64,000 bases of DNA, from positions 124,001 to 188,000 of the forward strand of contig NZ_JARRAF010000006.1 of NCBI RefSeq assembly GCF_030129945.1. Direction: 5' to 3'. Made by a program: the position numbers and the translations under genes. The DNA comes from Parachitinimonas caeni (lineage in GTDB: Bacteria; Pseudomonadota; Gammaproteobacteria; Burkholderiales; Chitinimonadaceae). Below, piece after piece: positions 45,084-53,079 of the stretch. Each line of letters begins with the position of its first letter. The stretch's first letter is position 1. The notes beneath the pieces were generated by a model, which saw only the letters and a list, made by a program, of their open reading frames with translations, had not been told where the DNA came from and ran no database searches.

Positions 45084-45731
45084 ATGTCGGCCATGAAACC
45101 TCCATTATTCCTCTCGCTGGAAGGCCTTGATGGCGCCGGCAAAAGCACCCATCTGGCCTGGCTGACGCAATGGCTCGACAGCCACCAGATCAATCCCCTT
45201 ATTACCCGTGAACCGGGCGGCACCCCGTTGGGGGAACGGCTGCGCGAAATCCTGCTGCATGAGCCCATGCACGCCGATACCGAGGCATTGCTGATGTTTG
45301 CCGCGCGGCGCGAGCACCTCGCAGCGGTGATTGAACCCGCGCTGGCGGCCGGTCGCTGGGTGGTGTCTGACCGTTTTACCGATGCAAGCTACGCTTATCA
45401 GTGCGGCGGGCGCGGCCTGTCGTTCGAGCGCCTGCAGCAACTGGAGAACTGGGTACAAGGTCGCGCAGATGGCTTGTTGCAGCCGCATCTCACGTTGCTG
45501 TTTGATGTCACGCCCGAGGTGAGCCAGGCACGGTTGGCCGGTGCGCGTGAGCCAGATCGCTTTGAACGGGAACGTGCTGACTTTTTCGTCAAAGTCCGTG
45601 CTGCCTATCATGCCCGCGCCAAGGCCGACCCGGAACGGATCAAGATCATCGACTCGACCCGCAGTTTCGAGGCAATCCAGCAGGAGCTGGAGAGGGTCAT
45701 GCAGGATGCTTTGCGCCGGTTCAGCTGGTAA
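45084..45731 (+). CDS. tmk: Thymidylate kinase
   Basis: This 215-residue enzyme phosphorylates dTMP to dTDP. P-loop [13 protein letters not shown] is at the N-terminus, followed by [20 protein letters not shown], the DR-x motif [20 protein letters not shown] and [20 protein letters not shown]. An ATG 9 nt further in is an alternative start. Its last 11 nt overlap the end of the convergent DUF2493-type gene. Confidence 0.95.
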   Translation: MSAMKPPLFLSLEGLDGAGKSTHLAWLTQWLDSHQINPLITREPGGTPLGERLREILLHEPMHADTEALLMFAARREHLAAVIEPALAAGRWVVSDRFTDASYAYQCGGRGLSFERLQQLENWVQGRADGLLQPHLTLLFDVTPEVSQARLAGAREPDRFERERADFFVKVRAAYHARAKADPERIKIIDSTRSFEAIQQELERVMQDALRRFSW

Positions 45732-46116
45732 ATATCTGCACTTCCACCTTGGCTGCTCTGGCGATTTCCACCATATGGCGGGTGCCCCGGCTGGCTTCGA
45801 TATTCGGATGAAATGCCAACACCAGCTGGACGCCGCGTGCCAGCATGCGCTCGTTGAGCCCCTTCCAGGCAGAGCGGCCAAATTTGGCGTAATCCTGCTT
45901 GTTTTTTGACATGGCTACCGAGCGTAGCCCCAGCTGGCGGGCGATCTGCCCGGCCAGCGCATCGGCGCCCGAGCAATCTCCATGTACGACGGTGCTGCCG
46001 GGAGGCAGCTTTGCCAGTTCCCGGCGAATGGCGGCCTGATTCGACCAGGTCATGGCCCCGGTGACGATGACGCGAAACGCCGCTGTGACGGCTGCTGGTG
46101 TGGATTCTTCTTGCAT
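45721..46116 (-). CDS. DUF2493/YspA-type SLOG-fold protein
   Basis: This 131-residue protein has the SLOG (Rossmann-like) pattern: [20 protein letters not shown] at the N-terminus and [20 protein letters not shown], the G-x-C/A-x-GAD motif of DUF2493. [20 protein letters not shown] and [15 protein letters not shown] complete the fold. SLOG proteins bind nucleotides or ADP-ribose derivatives; some act in phage defence or plasmid-associated roles, but nothing here shows which. Confidence 0.75.
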   Translation of the reverse strand: MQEESTPAAVTAAFRVIVTGAMTWSNQAAIRRELAKLPPGSTVVHGDCSGADALAGQIARQLGLRSVAMSKNKQDYAKFGRSAWKGLNERMLARGVQLVLAFHPNIEASRGTRHMVEIARAAKVEVQIFTS

Positions 46117-46200
46117 AGTTAAACTGCCTTGCCGGCGGGGGGTATGTCGATAAGGCCGGCGATGATAGCGGATATGGGCTGGCGCTCACCATCGCTCGGC

Positions 46201-46233
46201 GATTCTGTTGTGGCGATGTGTCAACAGAACCTA
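46201..46233. repeat. Minimal repeat element at kinase stop codon
   Basis: TTCTGTTG (46203-46210) and CAACAGAA (46222-46229) are inverted, with 11 nt between. Read on the minus strand it begins TAGGTTCTGTTGACAC, and that TAG is the stop codon of the hybrid kinase gene. Confidence 0.65.
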
Positions 46234-48795
46234 GTCCCGGGGCAGGTTTTCGAGTACGCGGGCCAATTCACTCAGCCGCTTTTCCAGATCGCGCAGTAAA
46301 TTCCGGGCATGGCCAATGTCGCCACGTTTGCCGGCCGCTTCCATTTCAAGCGCGACTTCCCGTAGCGGGTTGGCCGACAGATTGCCGGCAACCCCCTTGA
46401 TATTGTGAGCGGCCCGACTCAGTTGCACGCCATCTTCGACCGATATGGCAGCGCGAACTTCTTCAAGGCGCTTGGGGTAGTCATCCAGAAAGATATTGGC
46501 AATCTCACGCAATAAGCCGCGATCGCCGCCCAGGCGTGCCAGCGCTTCCTTCATGTCGATGGCGTCGAAATTGATGACCTCGGTCACGGTCAGTGCAACG
46601 GCAGCTGCAGCAGCCGCCGGAGCGTCGGGATTGCCGAGGCGATCCAGTACCCGGTCGATTTCTTCGATCAGAATCTGTGGATTGATGGGCTTGCTGACGT
46701 AGCCATCCATGCCAGCCTGCAGGCAGATTTCACGATCACCCTGCATGGCATTGGCCGTCATGGCGACGATGGGTAGATGTTGGCTGCTGCCCGCTTCGCG
46801 TTCGCGGATCAGGCGGGTGGCCTCAAGCCCACCCATGACCGGCATCTGCACGTCCATCAGGACGAGATCGAATTGACCATCGGCACTGAAGTCGAGTGCC
46901 TCCTGGCCGTTTTCGGCCACCACAATGCGGTGCCCGAGCTTTTCCAGCAAACGCACGGCCAGCTTCTGGTTTACCGGGTTGTCTTCTACCAGCAGGATAT
47001 GCAGCCGATACCGCTGCTCGGCCACCACATGGCGGGTTACCAGAGGAGGCTTGCTGATTTCCTGCGCCTGGTGGGCTTGATGCTGCCCCAACGCGATCAG
47101 AATGGCGTCGAGCAACTCGGTCTGGCTGATGGGCTTGACCAGATAACCATCGATGCCCAGCTCACCACAGCGAGTGGCATCGCCCCGCTCGCCGCTGGAG
47201 GTCAGCATCATGATGGTGGTGGCGTTGATGTCATGACGGCGCGACAGTGACTCCGCAACGTCAAAGCCAGACATTTCCGGCATGCTGCCATCGAGCAGGA
47301 TCAGCGAGAAAGGCTCGCTGATGCGATTGACGATATCGAGCGCTTCGGCACCGCTGGCGGCGATGGTTGGGCGCATGCCCCAGCCGGAAAGCAGCTGGGT
47401 CAGCCAGCGGCGGTTGGTGGCATTGTCATCGACCATCAACACCCGCATACCTTGTACTTGCGCCAGGCGCGGGGTGGAGGGGGTTTGAATCGGCGTGCCG
47501 ATGATTTCGACTTCGATGGTGAAATGAAAGGTGCTGCCGACACCGAGTTCACTTTCGACCCACAGCTTGCCCCCCATCAGTTCCACCAGTCGTGACGAGA
47601 TCGCCAGCCCCAAGCCGGTGCCGCCATAGCGGCGGGTGGTCGAGGTATCTGCCTGCGAAAAAGCTTCGAAGATCAGGCCGAGTTTTTCCTGTGGGATGCC
47701 AATGCCGGTATCGCGGATCGACACGTGCAGCTTGCGGTGCAGGCTGTCGCTGCGCATCGAGTCGGGCGCCATGCCGATACGCATTTCAATTTCGCCGGCC
47801 TCGGTGAACTTGATGGCATTGCCCATCAGATTGATGATGAGCTGACGCAGGCGGCCGGGATCGGCCCTTAGCTGGTCTGGTACGGCGGTGTCGATGATGG
47901 ATACCAGTTCCAGCCCCTTCTCGTGGGCGCGCAGGGCCAGCGATTTGAGCGTGTCGGCCAGTGTGTTGCGCAAGGAGAAGGGGATGGCGTCGATATGCAG
48001 CTTGCCAGCCTCGATTTTCGAAAAATCGAGAATGTCGTTGATGATCACCAGCAGCGAGTTGGCCGATGAGCGTACCAGCTGCAGATATTCTTCCTGCTCG
48101 GCGTCGAGCTGGGTGTCAAGTGCCAGCTCGGTCATGCCGATAATGCCGTTCATCGGGGTCCGGATCTCATGGCTCATATTGGCCAGAAACTGGCTCTTGG
48201 CCAGACTGGCTGCCTCGGCGGCTTCCTTGGCATGCATGAGTTCCAGCATCAGTTGCTTGAGCGGGGTGATATCGGTGCGCAACGAGACGTGCAGGCCGTC
48301 CTCTGTGCGTGAGTCTTCACGCCGTATCCAGCGATCACCAACCTGTATTTCGCGCACGCCTTCGCCAGTACGCTGCTGCTCAAGCTTTTGCTGCAGCCAG
48401 GTTTCTTCATCCATGCCGTTCGCGTCCGGTGCTCCAGCCTGATAGTGGGCACGGGCAATGAACTCATAAGGCATACCCGGCGAGAGCCAGCCGGCAATGG
48501 CGGGATGCATTTCGCGGAAAGTCTGGTTGCAGATCAGCAGTCGCTCGTCCTGGTCATACATGACAAAGCCGACATCGAGTGACTCGATGGCCGAGACCAG
48601 CTGGCCTCGGGTGCGGGAGATTTCTTCCTGAGCGGCCTTGATGGCAGTGTTGTCCAGAACCACACCATCGACGTACAGCAGATTTCCTTCCTCATCAAAC
48701 ACCCCACGGCCGCGCTCCACGACCCACTTTACGCTGCCGTTGCGATGGCGTCTGGCCAGTGCGCCATCGTTGGCCAGGCTGGAGGATGCCCGCAA
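46231..48795 (-). CDS. Hybrid sensor histidine kinase with two receivers and HPt, 5'-truncated
   Basis: The 854-codon frame encodes, in order, the second half of a PAS/PAC domain ([20 protein letters not shown]), a second PAS ([20 protein letters not shown]), a HisKA box [20 protein letters not shown], HATPase, receiver 1 ([22 protein letters not shown]), receiver 2 ([24 protein letters not shown]) and an HPt with [14 protein letters not shown]. This is a BarA/ArcB-like phosphorelay kinase. The only start is a TTG with no ribosome-binding site, a TAG lies just upstream in frame, and no sensor or membrane region is present. The gene has probably lost its 5' part. The stop coincides with a repeat element. 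Confidence 0.85.
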   Translation of the reverse strand: MRASSSLANDGALARRHRNGSVKWVVERGRGVFDEEGNLLYVDGVVLDNTAIKAAQEEISRTRGQLVSAIESLDVGFVMYDQDERLLICNQTFREMHPAIAGWLSPGMPYEFIARAHYQAGAPDANGMDEETWLQQKLEQQRTGEGVREIQVGDRWIRREDSRTEDGLHVSLRTDITPLKQLMLELMHAKEAAEAASLAKSQFLANMSHEIRTPMNGIIGMTELALDTQLDAEQEEYLQLVRSSANSLLVIINDILDFSKIEAGKLHIDAIPFSLRNTLADTLKSLALRAHEKGLELVSIIDTAVPDQLRADPGRLRQLIINLMGNAIKFTEAGEIEMRIGMAPDSMRSDSLHRKLHVSIRDTGIGIPQEKLGLIFEAFSQADTSTTRRYGGTGLGLAISSRLVELMGGKLWVESELGVGSTFHFTIEVEIIGTPIQTPSTPRLAQVQGMRVLMVDDNATNRRWLTQLLSGWGMRPTIAASGAEALDIVNRISEPFSLILLDGSMPEMSGFDVAESLSRRHDINATTIMMLTSSGERGDATRCGELGIDGYLVKPISQTELLDAILIALGQHQAHQAQEISKPPLVTRHVVAEQRYRLHILLVEDNPVNQKLAVRLLEKLGHRIVVAENGQEALDFSADGQFDLVLMDVQMPVMGGLEATRLIREREAGSSQHLPIVAMTANAMQGDREICLQAGMDGYVSKPINPQILIEEIDRVLDRLGNPDAPAAAAAAVALTVTEVINFDAIDMKEALARLGGDRGLLREIANIFLDDYPKRLEEVRAAISVEDGVQLSRAAHNIKGVAGNLSANPLREVALEMEAAGKRGDIGHARNLLRDLEKRLSELARVLENLPRD

Positions 48796-49156
48796 TGCCC
48801 GTATCGGTAGCTACCATGCCAATGCGGGCACCAAGATGCTGCAGCAGAAGGGCTATCAAGTTGTTGTGTCGGTCAACCATGAAGCATCGCTGCGCAATCT
48901 GATGGCTGGACGGCTCGATTACTGGTTGGCAGGCCGCTATACGGCGTTGGCGCTGATTGCCAACGCCAATGCCCTCGACAAAGTGGTACCTGCTCTGGTT
49001 GTCGATCAATTTCCCATGTATCTGGCGTGCAACCCACAGACCAACGAGCTCACCCTGAAAAAGCTGGAAGCGGCGTTTCAGCAACTGAGCCAGGATGGCA
49101 CCTTCGTCGCCATCGACAAGCACTACGATAACTGGCTGCCTTCCCGTGGCCGTTAA
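48770..49156 (+). pseudogene. C-terminal fragment of a family-3 solute-binding protein
   Basis: The frame reads [20 protein letters not shown] and continues through HEASLRNLMAGRLDYWLAGR to WLPSRGR, colinear with the second half of the solute-binding protein at 44138 (IDDAKPYKIGGYQGDA, then KLEAGRIDFWVGTEISG). The first lobe and signal peptide are missing. Upstream the frame enters antisense kinase sequence. A terminator follows, so the 3' end is intact. It marks a recombination junction with the truncated kinase. Confidence 0.75.
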
Positions 49157-49195
49157 GGAGTCGGGATAACCCGGCTGTGATGGGGAAGGCGCTGA

Positions 49196-49225
49196 CGAGG
49201 CCGGCTTGCCATCCGGCTCGTTTTT
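49196..49225 (+). terminator. Rho-independent terminator
   Basis: CGAG (49196-49199) and CCGG (49201-49204), with a bulged G, pair with CCGG-CTCG (49213-49220), followed by TTTTT. It ends the solute-binding fragment and touches the stop of the convergent TPR gene. Confidence 0.65.
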
Positions 49226-50549
49226 ATCTGAGCAGGGCGGCTACATCGTCTTTACATCGATAGGGCAGATCGGCGTTGGCAAAATCCGGACTGCCGCATT
49301 CCCAGTGTTTAATCGACTTCTCGCCCTGGCGGTCTTTAAAGACCGGATACAGCACGATGCGCTTGCCCGCAATGGCGGGATCGGTAGCCAGAATGGCAAT
49401 CGCCCCGTTTTGTGGGTTGAATGACAGCTGGCCGACGCCATTGACGGCAGTCGGCAGGCCCAGGTCTTCCGCGCTGCTGGCAAACTGGCCGGTGCGGGCG
49501 TAATGGTTCTCGGCGAGGTGGGTGACCGGTTCCGCAGCCTGCTGCACGGCTTTGATTGCATCGCGGCGTGGGTTGGGGGTGGAAGGGGAAAGTACGAGGA
49601 TGGACAGCAGCAGGGCTAACCCGCCCCCTAATCCGCCAATCAGCCAACCCAGCCAGTTTCGCCGGGGGCGGGCGGGGGATTCGGTGCTTTCATCCCCTGT
49701 AGCTGCCTCTTCTTCAGCATGGATTTCAGCCAGCCGCTTGCGATCAGCTTCCGCCTCGGCTAAACGCCCTAATCGTTCCAGTGCACGGGCGCGACCGCTG
49801 AGTACCCAGTCCCAGTCTGGACAGCGCTTGAGCACACTGGTCCATTCCTCGACCGCTTCCAGGTCTCGACCGAGCGCTACCAGGCATAACGCGCGATTGT
49901 GCTGGATGGCGTTGGCTTCTCCTATCAACCTGCGACCGCGATCCAGACATTCGATCGCCTCATCGTATCGGCCCAGTTCATACAGGGCGGTGCCAACGTT
50001 GTACTGCAGCTGGCCGTCTTCCTTGCTTTGGCGGGCGCTCGCCATCAGCTGCGGTGCGGCTTCGTCGGCCCGGCCCAGTTCCAGCAGCTTCCAGCCTAAC
50101 CGGGCTTTGGCGGTGGCTCGATCCGGCCGAGACCGGATCGCCGCCTGCCAGTCTGCAATGGCCTGATCCTCTGCGCCTTCCTCCTCGGCAATCCAGGCCC
50201 GCGCCATCAGGGCGCCATAGTGTCCGGGATGGCGTTGCAGCACAGCATCCAGCAGGGCCTTGGCTTCGCTTGCCTGACCTTGCTCGTATTGGATCTGCGC
50301 CAGGGTGCGCAGCGCATCCGGCTCGTCCGGGTCGATGGCGTGCGCCCGTTCGATATCCGCTTTCGCGGCGGTGTAGTGGTCGAGCTGGTAATGCAAACGG
50401 GCGCGGGCCGCGTAGGCGGCAGCCAGCTCCGGTTGTTCGGCAACCGTCTTTTCCGCCAGTGCAAAAGCTTCATCCAGGCAGTTTTGATCTTCCAGCCGGT
50501 AGATCTGCTCAACGGCATAGGGGTGGGTGGTCTGGGGCATATCGGGCAA
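49224..50549 (-). CDS. TPR protein with membrane anchor and pilin-like C-terminal domain
   Basis: This 441-residue protein has seven or so TPR units in the first 280 residues (AYAARARLHYQLDHYTAAKA, ALRTLAQIQYEQGQASEAKA, AKARLGWKLLELGRADEAAP). A membrane segment follows near residue 305 (LGWLIGGLGGGLALLLSILV), then a domain resembling the globular part of type IV major pilins: NPRRDAIKAVQQAAEPVTHL, ARTGQFASSAEDLGLP, then GAIAILATDPAIAGKRIVLY and a C-x-n-C pair (WECGSPDF, YRCKDD). There is no prepilin leader. It follows the zinc-ribbon/RDD gene by 21 nt, which carries the same C-terminal domain. Function unknown. Confidence 0.75.
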   Translation of the reverse strand: MPDMPQTTHPYAVEQIYRLEDQNCLDEAFALAEKTVAEQPELAAAYAARARLHYQLDHYTAAKADIERAHAIDPDEPDALRTLAQIQYEQGQASEAKALLDAVLQRHPGHYGALMARAWIAEEEGAEDQAIADWQAAIRSRPDRATAKARLGWKLLELGRADEAAPQLMASARQSKEDGQLQYNVGTALYELGRYDEAIECLDRGRRLIGEANAIQHNRALCLVALGRDLEAVEEWTSVLKRCPDWDWVLSGRARALERLGRLAEAEADRKRLAEIHAEEEAATGDESTESPARPRRNWLGWLIGGLGGGLALLLSILVLSPSTPNPRRDAIKAVQQAAEPVTHLAENHYARTGQFASSAEDLGLPTAVNGVGQLSFNPQNGAIAILATDPAIAGKRIVLYPVFKDRQGEKSIKHWECGSPDFANADLPYRCKDDVAALLR

Positions 50550-50570
50550 TCTCGGTCAGGTCAAAGGGGC

Positions 50571-51614
50571 CTAGGGAAGGAAGGCGGTCACGCTTTCACG
50601 GCAGCTGGTGGGGCGATCGGCCTCGACCTGGTCCGGGCTGCCGCAGTGCCATTTTGGCGCGGTGGGTGTCTTGCTGCGCTTGATCTCGGGGTAAAACACC
50701 AGGCGCTTGCCCATGATTTCGGGTGGGCTGGCATAGACGATGATCGAACCGTTTCTGGCATTGAAGCGCACCTTGGCAATCCCTTCAGGCAGCTGCGATA
50801 GTCCCAGCTCTGTGGCCGATGTGGCGAACTGGCCAGTCTGGGCGAAGTGGTTGCCGGAAAGCCGGGTCAGGCTTTCCCCCGCGATGACAACCTGACGTGC
50901 CGCATCGCGTCGTGGGTTGGGCGGCTCCAATGCCCGTTCGATTATGAGGTAGCCGATACCGGCAAGCAGCGTGCCAAACAGACCAGCCAGCACAATCGCC
51001 AGTATCTTGCCGGTGGTGTGGGCCTTGGTATCGGCATCAATCGCGGCCTGGATGGCGACAGGCGAGGCCCGGCGTGACACAGCCCAGGTTTGCGAGACCA
51101 GATTGTGCAGGGAGTGACCGGGGAAGATCAGTCCCTCAAAGAAGCGGAAAATCAAGGGCAGCAGGCTATGTGCGGTGTACTTCACGACATGGCGCAGCAA
51201 GGAGCGCAATAGCCCCGGCGCTTGCCCATGGCGGTTGACAATGCGGATGCCCGCGAGCCGATTGCCGATGGAGCCGCCGGCCAGACTATCCAGCACGGCC
51301 GGCAGCAGCAAAGCAAAGCCCGCTGCGACAACCACGATCAGTATGCCGGCGGTACTGCCCGCGAAGTCGGCGGGGGCCTGCCGGTAACAGGCATACACCA
51401 GAATCACCAGTATGACGGCACCTACGATCATCAAGACCAGATCAATCAGGCTGGCGGCGATGAAGGCACCCCAGCCAGGGTAGACCGGTGCGTCAGCAGA
51501 CGGATCAGGGGTATCTGGGGCTGGGGTGCCCGCGCTGGCTGATAGCGGGGTGTGGCAGCTGAAACAGTGGGTGTAACTGGCGGGATTGTTCCAGCCACAT
51601 TGCGGACAGAGCAT
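50571..51614 (-). CDS. Zinc-ribbon/RDD membrane protein with pilin-like C-terminal domain
   Basis: This 347-residue protein begins with a zinc ribbon (MLCPQCGWNNPASYTHCFSC). An RDD-type domain follows with membrane segments FIAASLIDLVLMIVGAVILV and GILIVVVAAGFALLLPAVLD, and the motif GSIGNRLAGIRIVNRHG. A further membrane span (ILAIVLAGLFGTLLAGIGYL) leads to a C-terminal domain colinear with that of the next gene (NPRRDAARQVVIAGESLTRL, AQTGQFATSATELGLSQLP, WHCGSPDQ, TSCRESV). The shared tail on unrelated N-termini suggests domain shuffling. It is first in a two-gene operon. Confidence 0.75.
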   Translation of the reverse strand: MLCPQCGWNNPASYTHCFSCHTPLSASAGTPAPDTPDPSADAPVYPGWGAFIAASLIDLVLMIVGAVILVILVYACYRQAPADFAGSTAGILIVVVAAGFALLLPAVLDSLAGGSIGNRLAGIRIVNRHGQAPGLLRSLLRHVVKYTAHSLLPLIFRFFEGLIFPGHSLHNLVSQTWAVSRRASPVAIQAAIDADTKAHTTGKILAIVLAGLFGTLLAGIGYLIIERALEPPNPRRDAARQVVIAGESLTRLSGNHFAQTGQFATSATELGLSQLPEGIAKVRFNARNGSIIVYASPPEIMGKRLVFYPEIKRSKTPTAPKWHCGSPDQVEADRPTSCRESVTAFLP

Positions 51615-51848
51615 GCAGACCTCGCAGGTAGGCCCGGCTGGGCGCGGAGTGATGATCCTGGCATTTTATGCGCAATGACCATGCCAGGACGCTGCGAAAA
51701 ATTACCATGCGACTCCGGCGCCGTTGCCGTGTTGTTTTCAACCGGAAGCCAAACGTCCATCGCGCATGGCACATCCGCCTTGGCAGCGCGGCACGGCATG
51801 CTACTTTCCCCCTTGTAATGGAATGGGTCCAATGTTAATTTGATGTCT

Positions 51849-51862
51849 AAGTGATATCACTT
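51849..51862. promoter_or_regulatory. Perfect 14-bp palindrome upstream of SPFH operon
   Basis: AAGTGATATCACTT is a perfect palindrome 46 bp before the SPFH start codon and 234 bp from the divergent zinc-ribbon gene. It is a good candidate operator. The ribbon-helix-helix protein of the same operon is a plausible ligand, by inference only. Confidence 0.45.
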
Positions 51863-51908
51863 TGATTGCAAACCCCCATGAGTGCATGGGCAACTGGTGG
51901 AGATCGAC

Positions 51909-52802
51909 ATGAAAGTCCGCAGCAAAGAAAGCGTGCGTCATAGCGTCAATGGCTATGTGATGGTGCTGGTGGGCCTGGGTATGCTGATTGGCGGCATTGC
52001 GCTGCAGGTCTGGATGGCAGCCCGAGGGTCGGCCACGGTTTTCAGTGTGCTGAGTTTGCTGCTGCTGATGGTGCTGGGCGTACTCACCCTCGCTGGTCTG
52101 TATAGCCTGCAGCCGAATCAGGCGGCAGCGCTGCAACTGTTCGGATCGTATTGCGGTACAGATCGTCATGCAGGCTTGCGTTGGGCCAACCCGTTTTTCA
52201 CCAAGCGCAAGATCTCGCTGAGAGCGCGCAATCTTGCGCTGGATGTCATCAAGGTGAACGACAAGCGAGGCAATCCGGTTGAAATAGGCGCTGCCATTGT
52301 CTGGCGGGTCAGCGATACCGCACAGGCCCTGTTTGATATCGACGACTACGAACGCTATGTCCATACGCAGAGTGAAACGGTACTGCGGCATCTTGCCAGT
52401 CTGTATGGCTACGATGATGCTGACGACACCCATCTGGATGAGCCGACTTTGCGAGGGGGCGGGGCGGTGATTGCCGGTGTTCTGCGCAAAGAACTTGCAG
52501 CAGGGCTGGCTGAGGCTGGCCTGGTGGTGGACGATGCCAAGTTGACCCATCTGGCCTATGCCACGGAAATTGCAGGAGCCATGCTGCGGCGCCAGCAGGC
52601 CGAAGCTGTGCTGGCGGCCCGGCGCAAGATTGTTGCAGGAGCGGTGAGCATGGTCGAAATGGCACTGCACAGCTTGTCGGAGAAGCAGCTGGTCGAGCTG
52701 GATGACGAGCGCAAGGCTGCCATGGTGTCAAATCTGCTGGTGGTGCTCTGCGCCGAGAAAGATGTGACGCCGGTCGTCAACAGCGGCACGCTATACGGTT
52801 AA
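51909..52802 (+). CDS. SPFH/band-7 domain membrane protein
   Basis: This 297-residue protein has two N-terminal membrane segments (GYVMVLVGLGMLIGGIAL and VFSVLSLLLLMVLGVLTLAG), then an SPFH domain: QPNQAAALQLFGSYCGTDRH, GLRWANPFFTKRKISLRARN, LDVIKVNDKRGNPVEIGAAI and VWRVSDTAQALFDIDDYERY. The C-terminal helices (RRQQAEAVLAARRKIVAGAV) are typical of the stomatin-like group that forms membrane microdomain assemblies. The ATG at 51909 has GGAG 7 nt upstream. It is directly followed by a small ribbon-helix-helix gene. Confidence 0.88.
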   Translation: MKVRSKESVRHSVNGYVMVLVGLGMLIGGIALQVWMAARGSATVFSVLSLLLLMVLGVLTLAGLYSLQPNQAAALQLFGSYCGTDRHAGLRWANPFFTKRKISLRARNLALDVIKVNDKRGNPVEIGAAIVWRVSDTAQALFDIDDYERYVHTQSETVLRHLASLYGYDDADDTHLDEPTLRGGGAVIAGVLRKELAAGLAEAGLVVDDAKLTHLAYATEIAGAMLRRQQAEAVLAARRKIVAGAVSMVEMALHSLSEKQLVELDDERKAAMVSNLLVVLCAEKDVTPVVNSGTLYG

Positions 52803-52806
52803 GGCG

Positions 52807-53016
52807 ATGGCGAGCCCAGGAAAAAAATCGTTTGCGCTGCGTATTGACCCCGCCGTCTGGGAGGCGATTGAGAACCTTGCAGCCGCTGAGCTGCGTAGTG
52901 TGAACGGCCAGATTGAATTCTTGCTGAGAGAAGCGCTGGCGCGCCGGGGAATTTCTGTCTCGGCGGCCAGCCAGCGTCAGCGCCCGTCAGAACCCGCCGA
53001 AGACGCCAACACCTGA
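52807..53016 (+). CDS. Arc-type ribbon-helix-helix protein
   Basis: This 69-residue protein has KKSFALRIDPAVWEAIENLA followed by AAELRSVNGQIEFLLREALA, the strand-helix-helix of Arc/MetJ-type DNA-binding proteins, and a polar tail. It starts 4 nt after the SPFH stop, so it is co-transcribed. SPFH genes are often paired with such a partner. It may regulate the operon or bind the SPFH protein; no toxin gene is present. Confidence 0.8.
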   Translation: MASPGKKSFALRIDPAVWEAIENLAAAELRSVNGQIEFLLREALARRGISVSAASQRQRPSEPAEDANT

Positions 53017-53055
53017 GAGGCGGGTTGGCGCTGGGTGATCGGCTATTGCTGATGG

Positions 53056-53072
53056 GTCAACAGAGCCTGGTC
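53056..53072. repeat. Solo end of the repeat family
   Basis: GGGTCAACAGAGCCTGG matches the right terminus of the family. No partner end is seen between the ribbon-helix-helix gene and the glnD stop. Confidence 0.5.
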
Positions 53073-53079
53073 AGAATGC

